Assembly (NCBI RefSeq): GCF_013179805.1
Contig: NZ_SRRZ01000007.1
Coordinates: forward strand, 29,754-93,753
Direction of reading: 5' to 3'
Length of the DNA: 64,000 nucleotides
From: Microcoleus asticus IPMA8
Lineage (GTDB): Bacteria; Cyanobacteriota; Cyanobacteriia; Cyanobacteriales; Microcoleaceae
Part shown: piece after piece, positions 34,861 through 44,137 of the stretch
Position numbering within the stretch: position 1 is the first letter of the stretch
How the letters are laid out: every line of letters begins with the position of its first letter
The notes under the pieces: generated by a model
Database searches by the model: none
What the model was told of the DNA's origin: nothing
The model's input: the letters and a program-made list of their open reading frames with translations, nothing else
Program-made: the position numbers and the translations under genes

Positions 34861-36558
34861 TTAGAGATTAAGATGGCGTAATCTTCCTATAGAGGTTCGA
34901 TTATCCAGCACCGTTTTTTGATATTCTTCTTCTTCTTCTATCAGCAAAGTGAATTCCTCATCTCGATTGGTTAATTGCATTTGCAGAGCTTCGATCTGAG
35001 CTTGTATGAGATGTTTTTCTCGCTCACACTCGCGTTTTTTGAGTTCAAAGCTCTGTCGCCGTTTTCTAGTGGCAGATTGTTCCTCTAATGATTGATTGAT
35101 TCGTTGCGTTCCTGTTAATACCTTGCCATCTCCCAAATAAACCTCCACCAAGTTTACCCCTTGATTGGTGAGCACAAATTCTCGTACTTGATTTGAGTGC
35201 ATCATGCCGCGAGATTTGAGGACATAGAGAATCCGATTGCGCTCCCCATTGACCTTGAGGGTTTGGAGTTCCAACCAAGTATCCATCAGAGAGGAAACAC
35301 CCATTTCTGTCTGTTCGTAGTCGCGGTCAGTATCACCGGGAGTTAAATCGGTCAAGAAAACGGTGATTTGCTTACTCTTTAAGTAGTCAATTAAGCGCAT
35401 GAAAAAGCTTTTTGTTTGCATAAAGCTTCCACTCAAAATGAGATTACTCATCGGATCGATTACGATCGTACTTGGTTGAAATTCTTTGACCCAGCGATGG
35501 ATCTTAAACAAACGCATTTCTAAATTATAGTTAGTGGGACGTACCGCATCAAATTGCAATAATCCCTGCTCTACATAGGGGGCTAAGTCAAGACCAATCG
35601 AGTTTAAATTACGGAGAATTTGTTGGGGGGATTCTTCAGTGGCGAGATATAAACACCGTTCGCCCCTCAGGCAGGTTGCTTGGGCAAAATAAGCGGCAAG
35701 GGTCGTTTTCCCCGTTCCTGCCCTGCCTGTAACAAGAATACTGCTACCCCGATAGTAGCCCTGCCCGCCAAACATTTCATCAAGTTGCGGGATGCCCGTT
35801 GAGATGCGCTCGTTAGAAACCTCATGGTCTAACGTTAAAGAAGTAATTGGTAAGACAGAAATGCCATTTTCTTCAATTAAAAAAGGATACTCATTATTAC
35901 TATGGCGAGAGCCGCGATATTTGACAACTTGGATAGTTCTTGTGGCGATATCTCCAACGGTTTTTTGATCTAATTTGATCACACAATCCGAAACATATTC
36001 TTCTAAACCTTGACGGGTTAAGGTCTGTTCTCCTCTCTCGCCAGTGATTACGGCTGTCACACCTTGGTCTTTTAACCAATGAAATAAACGGCGCAATTCT
36101 GCTCGGAGAATGTTGGCATTGGCTAAACCAGCAAACAAGACTTCTATCGTGTCTAAAACTACCCGTTTAGCCCCTATTTTTTGAATCGCATAGCCTAGAC
36201 GAATAAATAGGGCTTCTAGGTCGTATTCTCCTGTTTCCTCAATTTCGCTGGCTTCAATATAAATATGATCGATTAATATTTTGCCTTCAGCGCTCAATTC
36301 AGTTAAATCCCAGCCTAAAGATGTGACATTTTTGGTGATTTCTGCCGCCGTTTCTTCAAAGGTAAGTAAAACTCCAGGTTCCCCGTACAGTGTTGCGCCG
36401 CGCACTAGAAACTCCACACCAAATAACGTCTTACCGCAACCCGCTGACCCGCAGATTAAGGTTGGTCGGCCTTGGGGTAAACCTCCATCTGTGATTTCAT
36501 CAAGCCCCTGAATACCCGTTGGGCATTTGGATAATTGTAGATGTTGATTTTTTTCCAT
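34861..36558 (-). CDS. kaiC: KaiC-family double-domain ATPase (non-standard KaiC)
   Basis: 565 residues with two RecA-like domains. CI: Walker A GSAGCGKTL at 37-45 and the Glu pair E68-E69. CII: Walker A GRAGTGKTT at 278-286 and E308-E309. The autophosphorylation segment aligns with that of Synechococcus KaiC as TEMGVSS: T417, S422, S423, so the Ser-Thr pair is Ser-Ser here. After the CII domain come about 75 residues of charged coiled coil (about 490-555) in place of the short KaiA-binding tail. No kaiA is in the window. First gene of the kaiC-kaiB-kaiB-kinase-kinase operon; it resembles the KaiC2/KaiC3-type paralogues found with kinases in other bacteria. Confidence 0.93.
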   Translation of the reverse strand: MEKNQHLQLSKCPTGIQGLDEITDGGLPQGRPTLICGSAGCGKTLFGVEFLVRGATLYGEPGVLLTFEETAAEITKNVTSLGWDLTELSAEGKILIDHIYIEASEIEETGEYDLEALFIRLGYAIQKIGAKRVVLDTIEVLFAGLANANILRAELRRLFHWLKDQGVTAVITGERGEQTLTRQGLEEYVSDCVIKLDQKTVGDIATRTIQVVKYRGSRHSNNEYPFLIEENGISVLPITSLTLDHEVSNERISTGIPQLDEMFGGQGYYRGSSILVTGRAGTGKTTLAAYFAQATCLRGERCLYLATEESPQQILRNLNSIGLDLAPYVEQGLLQFDAVRPTNYNLEMRLFKIHRWVKEFQPSTIVIDPMSNLILSGSFMQTKSFFMRLIDYLKSKQITVFLTDLTPGDTDRDYEQTEMGVSSLMDTWLELQTLKVNGERNRILYVLKSRGMMHSNQVREFVLTNQGVNLVEVYLGDGKVLTGTQRINQSLEEQSATRKRRQSFELKKRECEREKHLIQAQIEALQMQLTNRDEEFTLLIEEEEEYQKTVLDNRTSIGRLRHLNL

Positions 36559-36978
36559 AATAAAATAAAAAATGATTTTTAATAGGACTTACATAAGCCC
36601 GCAACTATCCTACCTGTGACAGTCTAGGAATCTGTGCTATTGTCTTTATTACCCGTGTATGATTAACAATATCACTTTTTGTCGATCGAGTATCCATAGC
36701 TTTTCGTTTCTTGAGGGAAGCGCCAGCAGGTGGCGGATTACATCGCGGCAATTAAGAGAAGGCGGGGAATAGAGCCTTTCTATAGATCTGGGCGGGTGAT
36801 AACCCGGCTGAAACCACGATTCAGTAAAGATTGAGCTAACTTATGGTAACAAAAGATAGGCAGCCGAATTGTTACAAGCTAGCCTATCCCAAAATAAATG
36901 TTACTAACATTCTATCAGACCCACTTACCAAAACAACTGACCCATACCTAATGGATTGTACTCACAATCTTACTGAAG
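36559..36978. promoter_or_regulatory. Divergent intergenic region between kaiC and the GGDEF/EAL regulator
   Basis: 420 bases with no gene, holding the start regions of two divergent transcripts (kaiC operon leftward, c-di-GMP regulator rightward). AT-rich near both starts. No operator or classical promoter could be fixed by eye. Neither gene has a strong Shine-Dalgarno. Confidence 0.45.
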
Positions 36979-39129
36979 ATGATTAGCGATTCAGTTACCA
37001 GCTATCGAGGCAACATTTTAATCGTTGACGATTTACCCGACAACCTGCGTTTGCTGAGGGATACATTGAGCGAACACGGTTATAAGGTTCGCAGTGCGAC
37101 GACAGGGGCAATGGCGCTCAGAGCCGCCCAATCTCCAGCCACGGAATTAATTTTACTAGACATTAAATTGCCAGATATGGATGGCTATGAAATTTGCAGA
37201 CAATTAAAATCTGAAGCTCGCACCGCAGACATTCCAGTTGTTTTTTTGAGTGCGCTCAATGACACTTTCAATAAGGTGCAAGGGCTGGCCGCAGGAGGAG
37301 TAGATTATATTGCCAAGCCGTTTCAAGTCGAAGAGGTATTGGCGCGTGTGGAAACTCACCTAACTATCCAACGACTCCGCAAAAGCCTTCAAGAACAAAA
37401 TTTGCGCCTCATTAAAGAGATTGAGGAACATCAACGCCTCGAAAATGCCCTTTTTGCCGAAAAGGAATTGGCTCAGGTGACATTGCAATCGATTGGCGAT
37501 GGCGTCATTACTACTGATGCTCAAGGTAATATTAGATATTTCAATCCTGTTGCTGAGCGACTAACAGGCTGGACATCGGAGGAAACTGAAGGAATGCCTC
37601 TGTCTGAAGTTTTTATAATCGTTAATGAAGTAACGAGAAAGCCAGCAGAGAATCCTATAACTCAAGCTCTGTCAAAGGGGAAAATTGTGGGCTTAGCTAA
37701 CCATACTATTCTCATTGCTCGCGATGGGACGGAGTACGGCATTGAGGACTCAGCAGCACCAATTCGAGACCGCCAAGGCCAAATTATCGGGGCAGTCATC
37801 GTCTTTCATGATGTTACCGAATCGCGCTATCTTGCCAAGCAACTTTATTGGGAAGCCAGTCACGATGCCCTGACGGGTTTAATCAACCGTAGAGGATTTG
37901 AACAGCAGCTAATTGAGGCGATCGCCTCTGTTCAAGTTAGCAATCAGCAGCACGCTCTCTGTTATTTAGATTTAGATCAGTTCAAAGTAGTTAACGATAC
38001 CGCAGGTCATATTGCTGGCGATGAGCTGCTGCGCCAAATCACTACACTGTTACAAAAGGGAGTGCGCGCTAATGACACGCTGGCTCGCTTGGGAGGTGAT
38101 GAATTTGGTCTTTTGCTCACTCAATGTCCACTATCTCAAGCAGCTCTGATTGCGGAAAAACTCAAAGATCTAGTGCATCAGTTTCGGTTTATTTGGAATA
38201 ACAAAACCTTTATCATCGGGGTCAGCATTGGAGTTGTTGCCATTGACCAAACCAGCCAAGATTTAATGCCTGTTCTAGGAGCGGCTGATGCAGCTTGTTA
38301 TGCCGCCAAAGCCAAAGGTCGCAACTGTATTCATGTTTATAGCCTAGATGATGGCGAACTAATTAGACAACGTGGTGAGAGACTGGTGGTTTCCAAAATC
38401 AGCCGAGCGTTGGAAACCAATCATTTTCGTCTCTACTTCCAAAAGATTGTCTCTATTAGCTCTAGCCCATCATTAGAGCATTATGAAATTTTGCTAAGAA
38501 TGCTAGACGAAAATGGAGAAATAGTCGCTCCCAATGAGTTTATTCCCGCCGCCGAGCGTTATGGCTTGATAACTAAGATCGATTGTTGGGTAATCGAAAC
38601 TTTTTTCTCTAATTATCATAATTTATCTGGGCAACAGGTTCTTACTGATGGCTTATATACGATCAATATTTCTGGCGCTAGCATTAGTAACAATCAATTT
38701 ATGATGTTTTTAATCGACCAATTTCCTCGCTACCAAATTCCTCCTCAGAGCATTTGTTTTGAAATCACGGAAACCGCCGCGATCGCGAATTTTGAGCAAG
38801 CCAGATATTTCATGAGCGAACTCAAAAAGATTGGGTGTCGCTTTGCTTTAGATGATTTTGGCAGTGGGTTGAGTTCCTTTGCGTATCTGATCAATTTACC
38901 AGTTGATTATCTAAAAATTGATGGTACTTTTGTCAAGAATATTAGTCATAATTTGATTTCTCAAGCAATCGTTGAAGGATTTAATGGTATTGCCCATGCG
39001 ATGAATCTTAAAACTATAGCTGAGTTTGTCGAAGACGAGACTATCTTAGAAAAATTGCAGGAGATTGGAGTAGATTATGCTCAGGGGTATGGGATCGGGC
39101 ATCCCGTCCCTATTAACTTTAATCGCTAG
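36979..39129 (+). CDS. Response regulator with REC-PAS-GGDEF-EAL (c-di-GMP turnover)
   Basis: 716 residues. Receiver at 10-128 with phospho-acceptor Asp61 (LILLDIKLPDMDG) and AKPF; coiled linker; PAS at about 165-285; diguanylate cyclase domain with intact GGDEF at 372-376 and an I-site RAND (363-366) five residues before it; phosphodiesterase domain with EILLR at 503-507 for the usual EALLR, then FEITETAAI, FALDDFGSGLSS, YLKIDGTFV and YAQGYGIGHP. Both domains look competent by motif. It can accept phosphate from a hybrid kinase and set c-di-GMP, so it is the natural output for the divergent Kai-kinase operon (inference). Confidence 0.93.
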   Translation: MISDSVTSYRGNILIVDDLPDNLRLLRDTLSEHGYKVRSATTGAMALRAAQSPATELILLDIKLPDMDGYEICRQLKSEARTADIPVVFLSALNDTFNKVQGLAAGGVDYIAKPFQVEEVLARVETHLTIQRLRKSLQEQNLRLIKEIEEHQRLENALFAEKELAQVTLQSIGDGVITTDAQGNIRYFNPVAERLTGWTSEETEGMPLSEVFIIVNEVTRKPAENPITQALSKGKIVGLANHTILIARDGTEYGIEDSAAPIRDRQGQIIGAVIVFHDVTESRYLAKQLYWEASHDALTGLINRRGFEQQLIEAIASVQVSNQQHALCYLDLDQFKVVNDTAGHIAGDELLRQITTLLQKGVRANDTLARLGGDEFGLLLTQCPLSQAALIAEKLKDLVHQFRFIWNNKTFIIGVSIGVVAIDQTSQDLMPVLGAADAACYAAKAKGRNCIHVYSLDDGELIRQRGERLVVSKISRALETNHFRLYFQKIVSISSSPSLEHYEILLRMLDENGEIVAPNEFIPAAERYGLITKIDCWVIETFFSNYHNLSGQQVLTDGLYTINISGASISNNQFMMFLIDQFPRYQIPPQSICFEITETAAIANFEQARYFMSELKKIGCRFALDDFGSGLSSFAYLINLPVDYLKIDGTFVKNISHNLISQAIVEGFNGIAHAMNLKTIAEFVEDETILEKLQEIGVDYAQGYGIGHPVPINFNR

Positions 39130-39530
39130 CCGTCCCATTATCTCTCTTGTGTCACTCTGGGATAAAACCTTGATAATGAGATAATGAGCAAGGCATGGGT
39201 ATTTTGGGCAGAAAGAATATCCTGATATTTTGCTAAAGCCTTGAGAAAAATTCGTTGCGGGCGTGAGTTAAATCTGATTCATTGAACAGGTAATTACCAA
39301 TAAACAAGGTAAGAAATCCGATCGCCAGCCTGTAAAATGACGTACAGCCGATCGATCGCGCTCAGCCAGCGGGCTGATTGCCTGACCCCTGCGCCCTGTC
39401 TGGAGGTTTCAAGAAAGTCGATCGCCCGCTGCAACAAGCCTGACTCAATTTACTGTGTCACCTTGATATGGAATGTGCTGTAATTGTACAGGATTGAGTG
39501 TTCTATTAGAAATAAACCGGAAAATTTGCC
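39130..39530. other. Intergenic region after the c-di-GMP regulator
   Basis: 401 bases with no supported gene. It has GCGATCGC-type words and ordinary composition. It contains the promoter region of the oxidoreductase gene at 39531; nothing else was recognised. Confidence 0.5.
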
Positions 39531-40478
39531 ATGAAAGCAGTTGCGTTCGATCGCTACGGTTCAGCCGAGGAATTGCAGTACCGAGAGTTGGAAAAGCCGA
39601 TCGCTAAATCCAATGAATTGTTAGTGCGAGTTCGCGCTAGCAGCGTCAATCCAGTAGACTGGAAAATCCGGAAAGGACACCTGCAACTATTAACAGGATA
39701 TAACTTTCCTCGAATAGTCGGTTCTGACATCTCTGGAGTTGTCGTGGAAGTCGGCCGGGAAGTCACCAAATTTCAACCCGGAGATGAAGTTTATACTTTC
39801 TTAAATCCCATCAATGGGGGTGCTTGCGCCGAATACGCGGCCGCGCCAGAATCCGATGCAGCAATTAAACCGAAAAACATCACTCATGCAGAAGCAGCAG
39901 CAGTACCTATCACAGGTTTAACAGCTTTGCAATCACTACGGGATTTGGGTCAAATTCAAGCAGGAAATAAAGTATTGATTAACGGCGCTTCCGGTGGAGT
40001 CGGAACTTTTGCCGTGCAAATCGCAAAAGCAATGAACGCGGAAGTAACAGGAGTTTGCAGCGCTAAAAACAGAGAATTTGTCAACAGTTTGGGAGCAGAT
40101 TTTGTCCTGGATTACGCGGAAGTTGACTTTACTCAACAGCCGGGTAAATATGATATAATCTTGGATGCTGTCGGGACAAGAACATTTGCTGAGTGCGAAA
40201 AAGTGCTGCAACCCGAGGGAGTTTATATCTCGACTTTGCCAAGTTTTGACAACCTCGCACCAATTTTAACGAGCTGGTTTGTATCGGGTAAAAAAGCTAA
40301 ATTAATTGTTGCCAATGCCAACACCAGCGATTTAGGGGTTTTGCGGGAATTAATAGAATCCGGTAAAGTTGAGCCGATTGTCGATCGCACTTACAGCTTA
40401 CAAGAAGTAGCAGCAGCCCACATTTACAGCGAAACTGGCCGCGCTGTCGGCAAAATTGCGATCGGCATTGACAGTTAA
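39531..40478 (+). CDS. Medium-chain NAD(P)H-dependent oxidoreductase (zeta-crystallin/quinone reductase type)
   Basis: 315 residues of MDR fold: N-terminal GroES-like half (MKAVAFDRYGSAEELQY, VRVRASSVNPVDWKIRKG, GSDISGVVVEVG, FQPGDEVY) and a Rossmann half with NGASGGVGTFAVQIAKAMN, then GADFVLDY and the C-terminal GRAVGKIAI. No structural-zinc cysteine cluster, as in quinone or enoyl reductases of this group. Substrate unknown. Single gene. Confidence 0.92.
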   Translation: MKAVAFDRYGSAEELQYRELEKPIAKSNELLVRVRASSVNPVDWKIRKGHLQLLTGYNFPRIVGSDISGVVVEVGREVTKFQPGDEVYTFLNPINGGACAEYAAAPESDAAIKPKNITHAEAAAVPITGLTALQSLRDLGQIQAGNKVLINGASGGVGTFAVQIAKAMNAEVTGVCSAKNREFVNSLGADFVLDYAEVDFTQQPGKYDIILDAVGTRTFAECEKVLQPEGVYISTLPSFDNLAPILTSWFVSGKKAKLIVANANTSDLGVLRELIESGKVEPIVDRTYSLQEVAAAHIYSETGRAVGKIAIGIDS

Positions 40479-40485
40479 AAAAATC

Positions 40486-41082
40486 ATGCTTAACCAAAAA
40501 AAATTAGAAATACAACTCTCTGATTGGAACCTGATAATCCAATCGCGACCGGAAAAAACTCAAGCTTACATTCGGCAGGGATGGTTAAATTTAAACTAGG
40601 ACAAATTGCCGAGTCTATCGCCTATTTCGACACCGCAGAAAAACTAGACTGGCGCATTATACCTTAGCTGTGGCAGCGCGGACTTTCCTACTACGCCGCC
40701 ATATTTTCCGAGGGATAAAAACAGTTTGAAATCGACTTAAGAGTCAACGGTAAAGACGTAGAGGAAACCGTGCTTGCCGTTAAAAATGACGCCTGATTGG
40801 TGAGACGGCAAGTTTACGAAGTTTTTGCCGGAAACTGCAAGCCAGACCCTGTTTTAGCGACAGAGAAAAAAGAAGGCAAGCGCGGCAGTTTCTACAGCCA
40901 CTTATACTTAGGATTGTACTGGGAAGCGGAAAATGACAGAAGAGCGATCGCAAACCTGCATTCTCAAAGCAGTGTCAGAATCCCAGCCCGATGACTATAT
41001 GTGGTACGTGGCAAAAGTCCACCAAAAAATGCGCGGTTGGAGTTACAGTAAAAGAGCGATCGCCCGCAGTTTGCATAAATAG
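40486..41082 (+). pseudogene. Decayed tetratricopeptide-repeat gene
   Basis: Translation across frames gives a TPR-like protein: NQKKLEIQLSDWN and AYIRQG in the first frame, then from 40581 MVKFKLGQIAESIAYFDTAE, LWQRGLSYYAAIF, FEIDLRVNGKDVEETV and RQVYEVFAGNCKPD, and finally, in a third frame after about 40935, ILKAVSES and DDYMWYVAKVHQKMRGWS. There are in-frame stops at 40665 (TAG), 40716 (TAA) and 40794 (TGA) and at least two frameshifts. The order of blocks matches an intact cyanobacterial TPR protein, so this is a dead gene rather than noise. Confidence 0.82.
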
Positions 41083-41219
41083 GACGCTTGCTCAAAAAAC
41101 CCGGTTTCTAGGTAAAATATTCGTTGTGAGCGAGGTAAATTCACCCATAAACCTGGTTTTTGAATCAATCTGCGTCCATGACTAATAAACCTAAAACCTA
41201 AATAAGATCAAAAATTCCT

Positions 41220-42065
41220 ATGACTGTTCCCTCAAACTTGGAGACATCCGAACAAGGTTCCGACAACAATCTCGAAGCAATTAGCCCGGAAAACAGCATT
41301 GCACCAATCGCAGGCGCTGCGATGGGTTCCCGCAACTTAGAAAACGAATTTCTCGACGAACTTCCCGACGAAGTTGAGATGTCTTTGTTCGACCATTTAG
41401 AAGAATTGCGGCAGCGACTTTTCTACTCGCTAATTGCAGTAGCAATCGCTGTAATTGGTTGCTTTTTCACAGTTAAACCCATCGTGCAACTGCTAGAAGT
41501 ACCGGCCGGGCCCGTCAAGTTTCTGCAACTAGCTCCCGGCGAGTATTTCTTTGTTTCTATCGAAGTAGCCGGATACAGCGGTTTGCTCCTCGCCAGTCCG
41601 TTTATTTTTTACCAGATAGCGCTGTTTGTTCTCCCCGGCTTGACGCGCAAAGAACGCAGGTTGCTCGGGCCTGTTTTTTTCGGTTCGAGTTTCCTATTTT
41701 TGGGCGGGTTAGTATTTGCTTACATCGCTCTGATTCCGGCGGCGCTTAATTTCTTTGTTAGCTATGGGGCGGATGTTGTAGAGCAGTTGTGGTCGATCGA
41801 CAAATACTTTAAATTTGTGCTGCTGTTAATGTTCAGCACCGGTTTAGCTTTTCAAATCCCAATTCTCCAAGTATTGCTCGGAGTTTTGGGCATAGTTTCT
41901 TCCAACCAAATGCTCTCCGGCTGGCGGTATGTAGTCTTGGGAGCGGCCGTTTTGGGAGCGGTTTTAACGCCTTCTACTGACCCTTTAACGCAAAGTCTTT
42001 TAGGAGGTGCGGTGCTCGGCTTGTATTTTGGCGGGGTTGGTTTGGTGAAGCTTTTAGGACGGTGA
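41220..42065 (+). CDS. tatC: Twin-arginine translocase subunit TatC
   Basis: 281 residues, six membrane helices. The core begins at about residue 57 with MSLFDHLEELRQRLFYSLIAV, the conserved TatC N-terminal signature that contacts twin-arginine signals; later ALFVLPGLTRKERR and TPSTDPLTQSLLG are typical. About 55 extra acidic residues precede the core, so a later start is possible, but the ATG at 41220 gives an uninterrupted frame. It exports folded proteins across thylakoid and plasma membranes. Its likely client, the Rieske protein gene petC, is 2.6 kb downstream. Confidence 0.95.
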   Translation: MTVPSNLETSEQGSDNNLEAISPENSIAPIAGAAMGSRNLENEFLDELPDEVEMSLFDHLEELRQRLFYSLIAVAIAVIGCFFTVKPIVQLLEVPAGPVKFLQLAPGEYFFVSIEVAGYSGLLLASPFIFYQIALFVLPGLTRKERRLLGPVFFGSSFLFLGGLVFAYIALIPAALNFFVSYGADVVEQLWSIDKYFKFVLLLMFSTGLAFQIPILQVLLGVLGIVSSNQMLSGWRYVVLGAAVLGAVLTPSTDPLTQSLLGGAVLGLYFGGVGLVKLLGR

Positions 42066-42115
42066 TTTCTTAATGATGTAAAATAAACACGATCGAGTTA
42101 TAAATCCTTGAAAAA

Positions 42116-43063
42116 ATGCGAGAACTTTACCCGCCTAGACACCCTTATAACGAAGGAGAACTCAAAGTTTCTGACCTCCATACCATTCATTTTGAAGAAT
42201 CTGGCAACCCAGAGGGAAAACCTATTGTATTGCTACACGGGGGACCAGGAGGTGGATGTCCGCCTTTTTATCGACAATATTTTGACCCGGAAAAGTGGCG
42301 TTTGGTGATGTTTGACCAACGCGGATGCGGTCAAAGTAAACCTCATGCAGAATTGCAAGAAAATACCACTTGGGATTTAGTCAACGATATTGAGAAACTT
42401 CGAGAATATTTAAATATTCATCAATGGGTTGTTTTTGGTGGTAGTTGGGGAAGCACTCTATCTTTAGCTTACAGTCAAACCCATCCCGACCGTTGCAAGG
42501 GTTTAATCTTGCGGGGCATTTTTATGTTGAGACAAAAAGAAATTCGCTGGTTTTATCAAGAAGGAGCAAGTTATATTTTCCCGGATGCTTGGGAGGAATA
42601 TGTTAAACCTATCCCCATAAATGAAAGGGATGATCTGCTAACAGCTTATTACCAACGCTTGACGAGTCCAGATGCTCAGATTAGATTAGAAGCGGCTCGT
42701 GCTTGGTCAATTTGGGAAGGGAGTACGAGTAGATTATTTCCAGATTTAGATTTAAAGCAAAGGTTTGGAATTGATGCTTTCGCGGAGGCGTTTGCCAGAA
42801 TTGAGTGCCATTATTTTATCAATAAGGGATTTATCGATCCAGAAGATAAATTGCTTTTAAATATAGATCGCATCCGCAAGATTCCGGCGGTTATCGTTCA
42901 GGGAAGATATGATGTTGTTTGCCCGATGATGTCGGCGTGGGAACTGCATCGTGCTTGGCCTGAAGCTGAGTTCATTGTAGTTGCCGATGCCGGACATTCG
43001 ATGAGCGAACCGGGAATTCGCACCTGTTTAATGGAGGCAACAGATAAGTTCGCAGACTGGTAG
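42116..43063 (+). CDS. pip: Prolyl aminopeptidase
   Basis: 315 residues, alpha/beta hydrolase of peptidase family S33. Seen: LHGGPGGGCPP oxyanion region, FDQRGCGQSKPH, nucleophile elbow GGSWGS with Ser110, and the catalytic His in VADAGHSMSEPG near the end. It releases N-terminal proline from peptides. It starts 50 bases after tatC, so co-transcription is possible. Confidence 0.95.
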   Translation: MRELYPPRHPYNEGELKVSDLHTIHFEESGNPEGKPIVLLHGGPGGGCPPFYRQYFDPEKWRLVMFDQRGCGQSKPHAELQENTTWDLVNDIEKLREYLNIHQWVVFGGSWGSTLSLAYSQTHPDRCKGLILRGIFMLRQKEIRWFYQEGASYIFPDAWEEYVKPIPINERDDLLTAYYQRLTSPDAQIRLEAARAWSIWEGSTSRLFPDLDLKQRFGIDAFAEAFARIECHYFINKGFIDPEDKLLLNIDRIRKIPAVIVQGRYDVVCPMMSAWELHRAWPEAEFIVVADAGHSMSEPGIRTCLMEATDKFADW

Positions 43064-43417
43064 TCAATCGATTTTAGATTTTAGATTTTAGATTTTAGAT
43101 TGAAGCATTGACCCTACGGATAAATTCGTGGGCAAGTTTCATCGGATACAGGTTTTTTATTTCTGGGTCCTGAGTCTGCTTTCGGAATGAATCCGGGGGC
43201 TTGTATCCTGGATGCTTTCGGTCATCCAAATTGCTAATGGTTAATTGCTAATTTAAAATTAGTCCTATAAATATTTTCCGCGTGATGGTAATTTATTGCT
43301 GAGTATTGGGCGATCGCTCAATTTTAAGGTCGATCAAAAATATAGAGACGCGATCGCCCGCGCCTCTATAATTACTAAAAGTTAAAATTCAACACCAAAG
43401 TTTGATCAAAACTTTGA
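43064..43417. other. Spacer between convergent pip and ccmK, with composite repeat
   Basis: 354 bases between 3' ends. It holds a heptamer array (43070-43101) followed by a block related to that at 23.88-24.06 kb (GGGGGCTTGTA-type words near 43192-43205) and degenerate AATTGCT words near 43230-43255. No gene. Confidence 0.55.
43070..43101. repeat. Heptamer array (GATTTTA)4
   Basis: Four perfect units plus GATT, beginning 7 bases after the pip stop codon. Confidence 0.95.
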
Positions 43418-43726
43418 CTACATTCGGAACTGTTCTACTTCGGGAGTATAGCCGATCGGCAAAACGTAATCCAGATTCTCGTGGGGACGAGCAATTATGT
43501 GATACGATAGCAACTTTCCACCATCGACCTTTTTAACTGATTCAATTCCAGCAGCAACGGCTGCTTGCACTTCAGAAACATCTCCTCGCACTATAATTGT
43601 CCAGTAGGCGCGGGTTATTTTCTCATAGCGAACTAAAGTAACACGGGCTGCTTTCACCATAGAGTCTGCAACTTCTACGGCAGCGGGAAATCCTAAGACT
43701 TCAACCATTCCCAGTGCAACACCCAT
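43418..43726 (-). CDS. ccmK: Carboxysome shell hexamer protein, CcmK paralogue with altered pore loop
   Basis: 102 residues, one BMC domain, close to CcmK1/CcmK2 (GMVEVLGFPAAVEVADSMVK, IVRGDVSEVQAAVAAG, HIIARPHENLDYVLPIGYT, VEQFRM). The pore loop, KIGSG at positions 36-40 in CcmK2 of Synechococcus elongatus, reads KITRA here, replacing two glycines and a serine by Thr, Arg and Ala. That would add positive charge and bulk at the pore. Ribosome site AGGAG before the ATG. Isolated from any ccm operon, as is usual for accessory ccmK genes. Confidence 0.93.
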   Translation of the reverse strand: MGVALGMVEVLGFPAAVEVADSMVKAARVTLVRYEKITRAYWTIIVRGDVSEVQAAVAAGIESVKKVDGGKLLSYHIIARPHENLDYVLPIGYTPEVEQFRM

Positions 43727-44137
43727 TACAACATTCTCCTAAGTTTCACAAGATATCTGACCTTCATTGTATGTGAAATTGTTGACAGAAATTGGTTCGG
43801 ATGATTTTGGTAAGAATGAAGGACGATCGCCCAAAATTAAAAAAGCCCCTAAAAAGCCCCACAAGCTGTTGCGGCATTTAAATCCCACAGCAGGGGGCGC
43901 GCAGCAAAGCCCGCCACACAAGACTTTGAATCAAAACACCTGTGCAAATTAGATGCGCGACATCTTAGTTTCTCACCAGCGGCAAGTCGTATGACAAGCT
44001 CGCCGATCGATTTTCGGGACTTTGGACTCAACTAATCCAGTCGCGGCGCGACACAAAACTTTAGGGAACTCCCCCAGATCCCGGCTGTGGAGTCAATCTA
44101 AAATCTAAAATCTAAAATCTAAAATCGACTGAGTGAT
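43727..44137. other. Spacer between ccmK and the DUF3067 gene
   Basis: 411 bases. The first part is the ccmK upstream region. The middle has a run of AAAAAGCCCC words near 43837-43862. The end holds a heptamer array (44095-44126) just after the DUF3067 3' end. No supported gene; short open frames here are not credible. Confidence 0.5.
44095..44126. repeat. Heptamer array (TAAAATC)4
   Basis: AATC then four perfect TAAAATC units; lies 12 bases beyond the DUF3067 stop codon. Confidence 0.95.

Noticed and set aside
43739..43921. Small Cys-rich minus-strand frame upstream of ccmK
   Set aside because: Low-complexity, overlaps the likely ccmK promoter and shows no family pattern.
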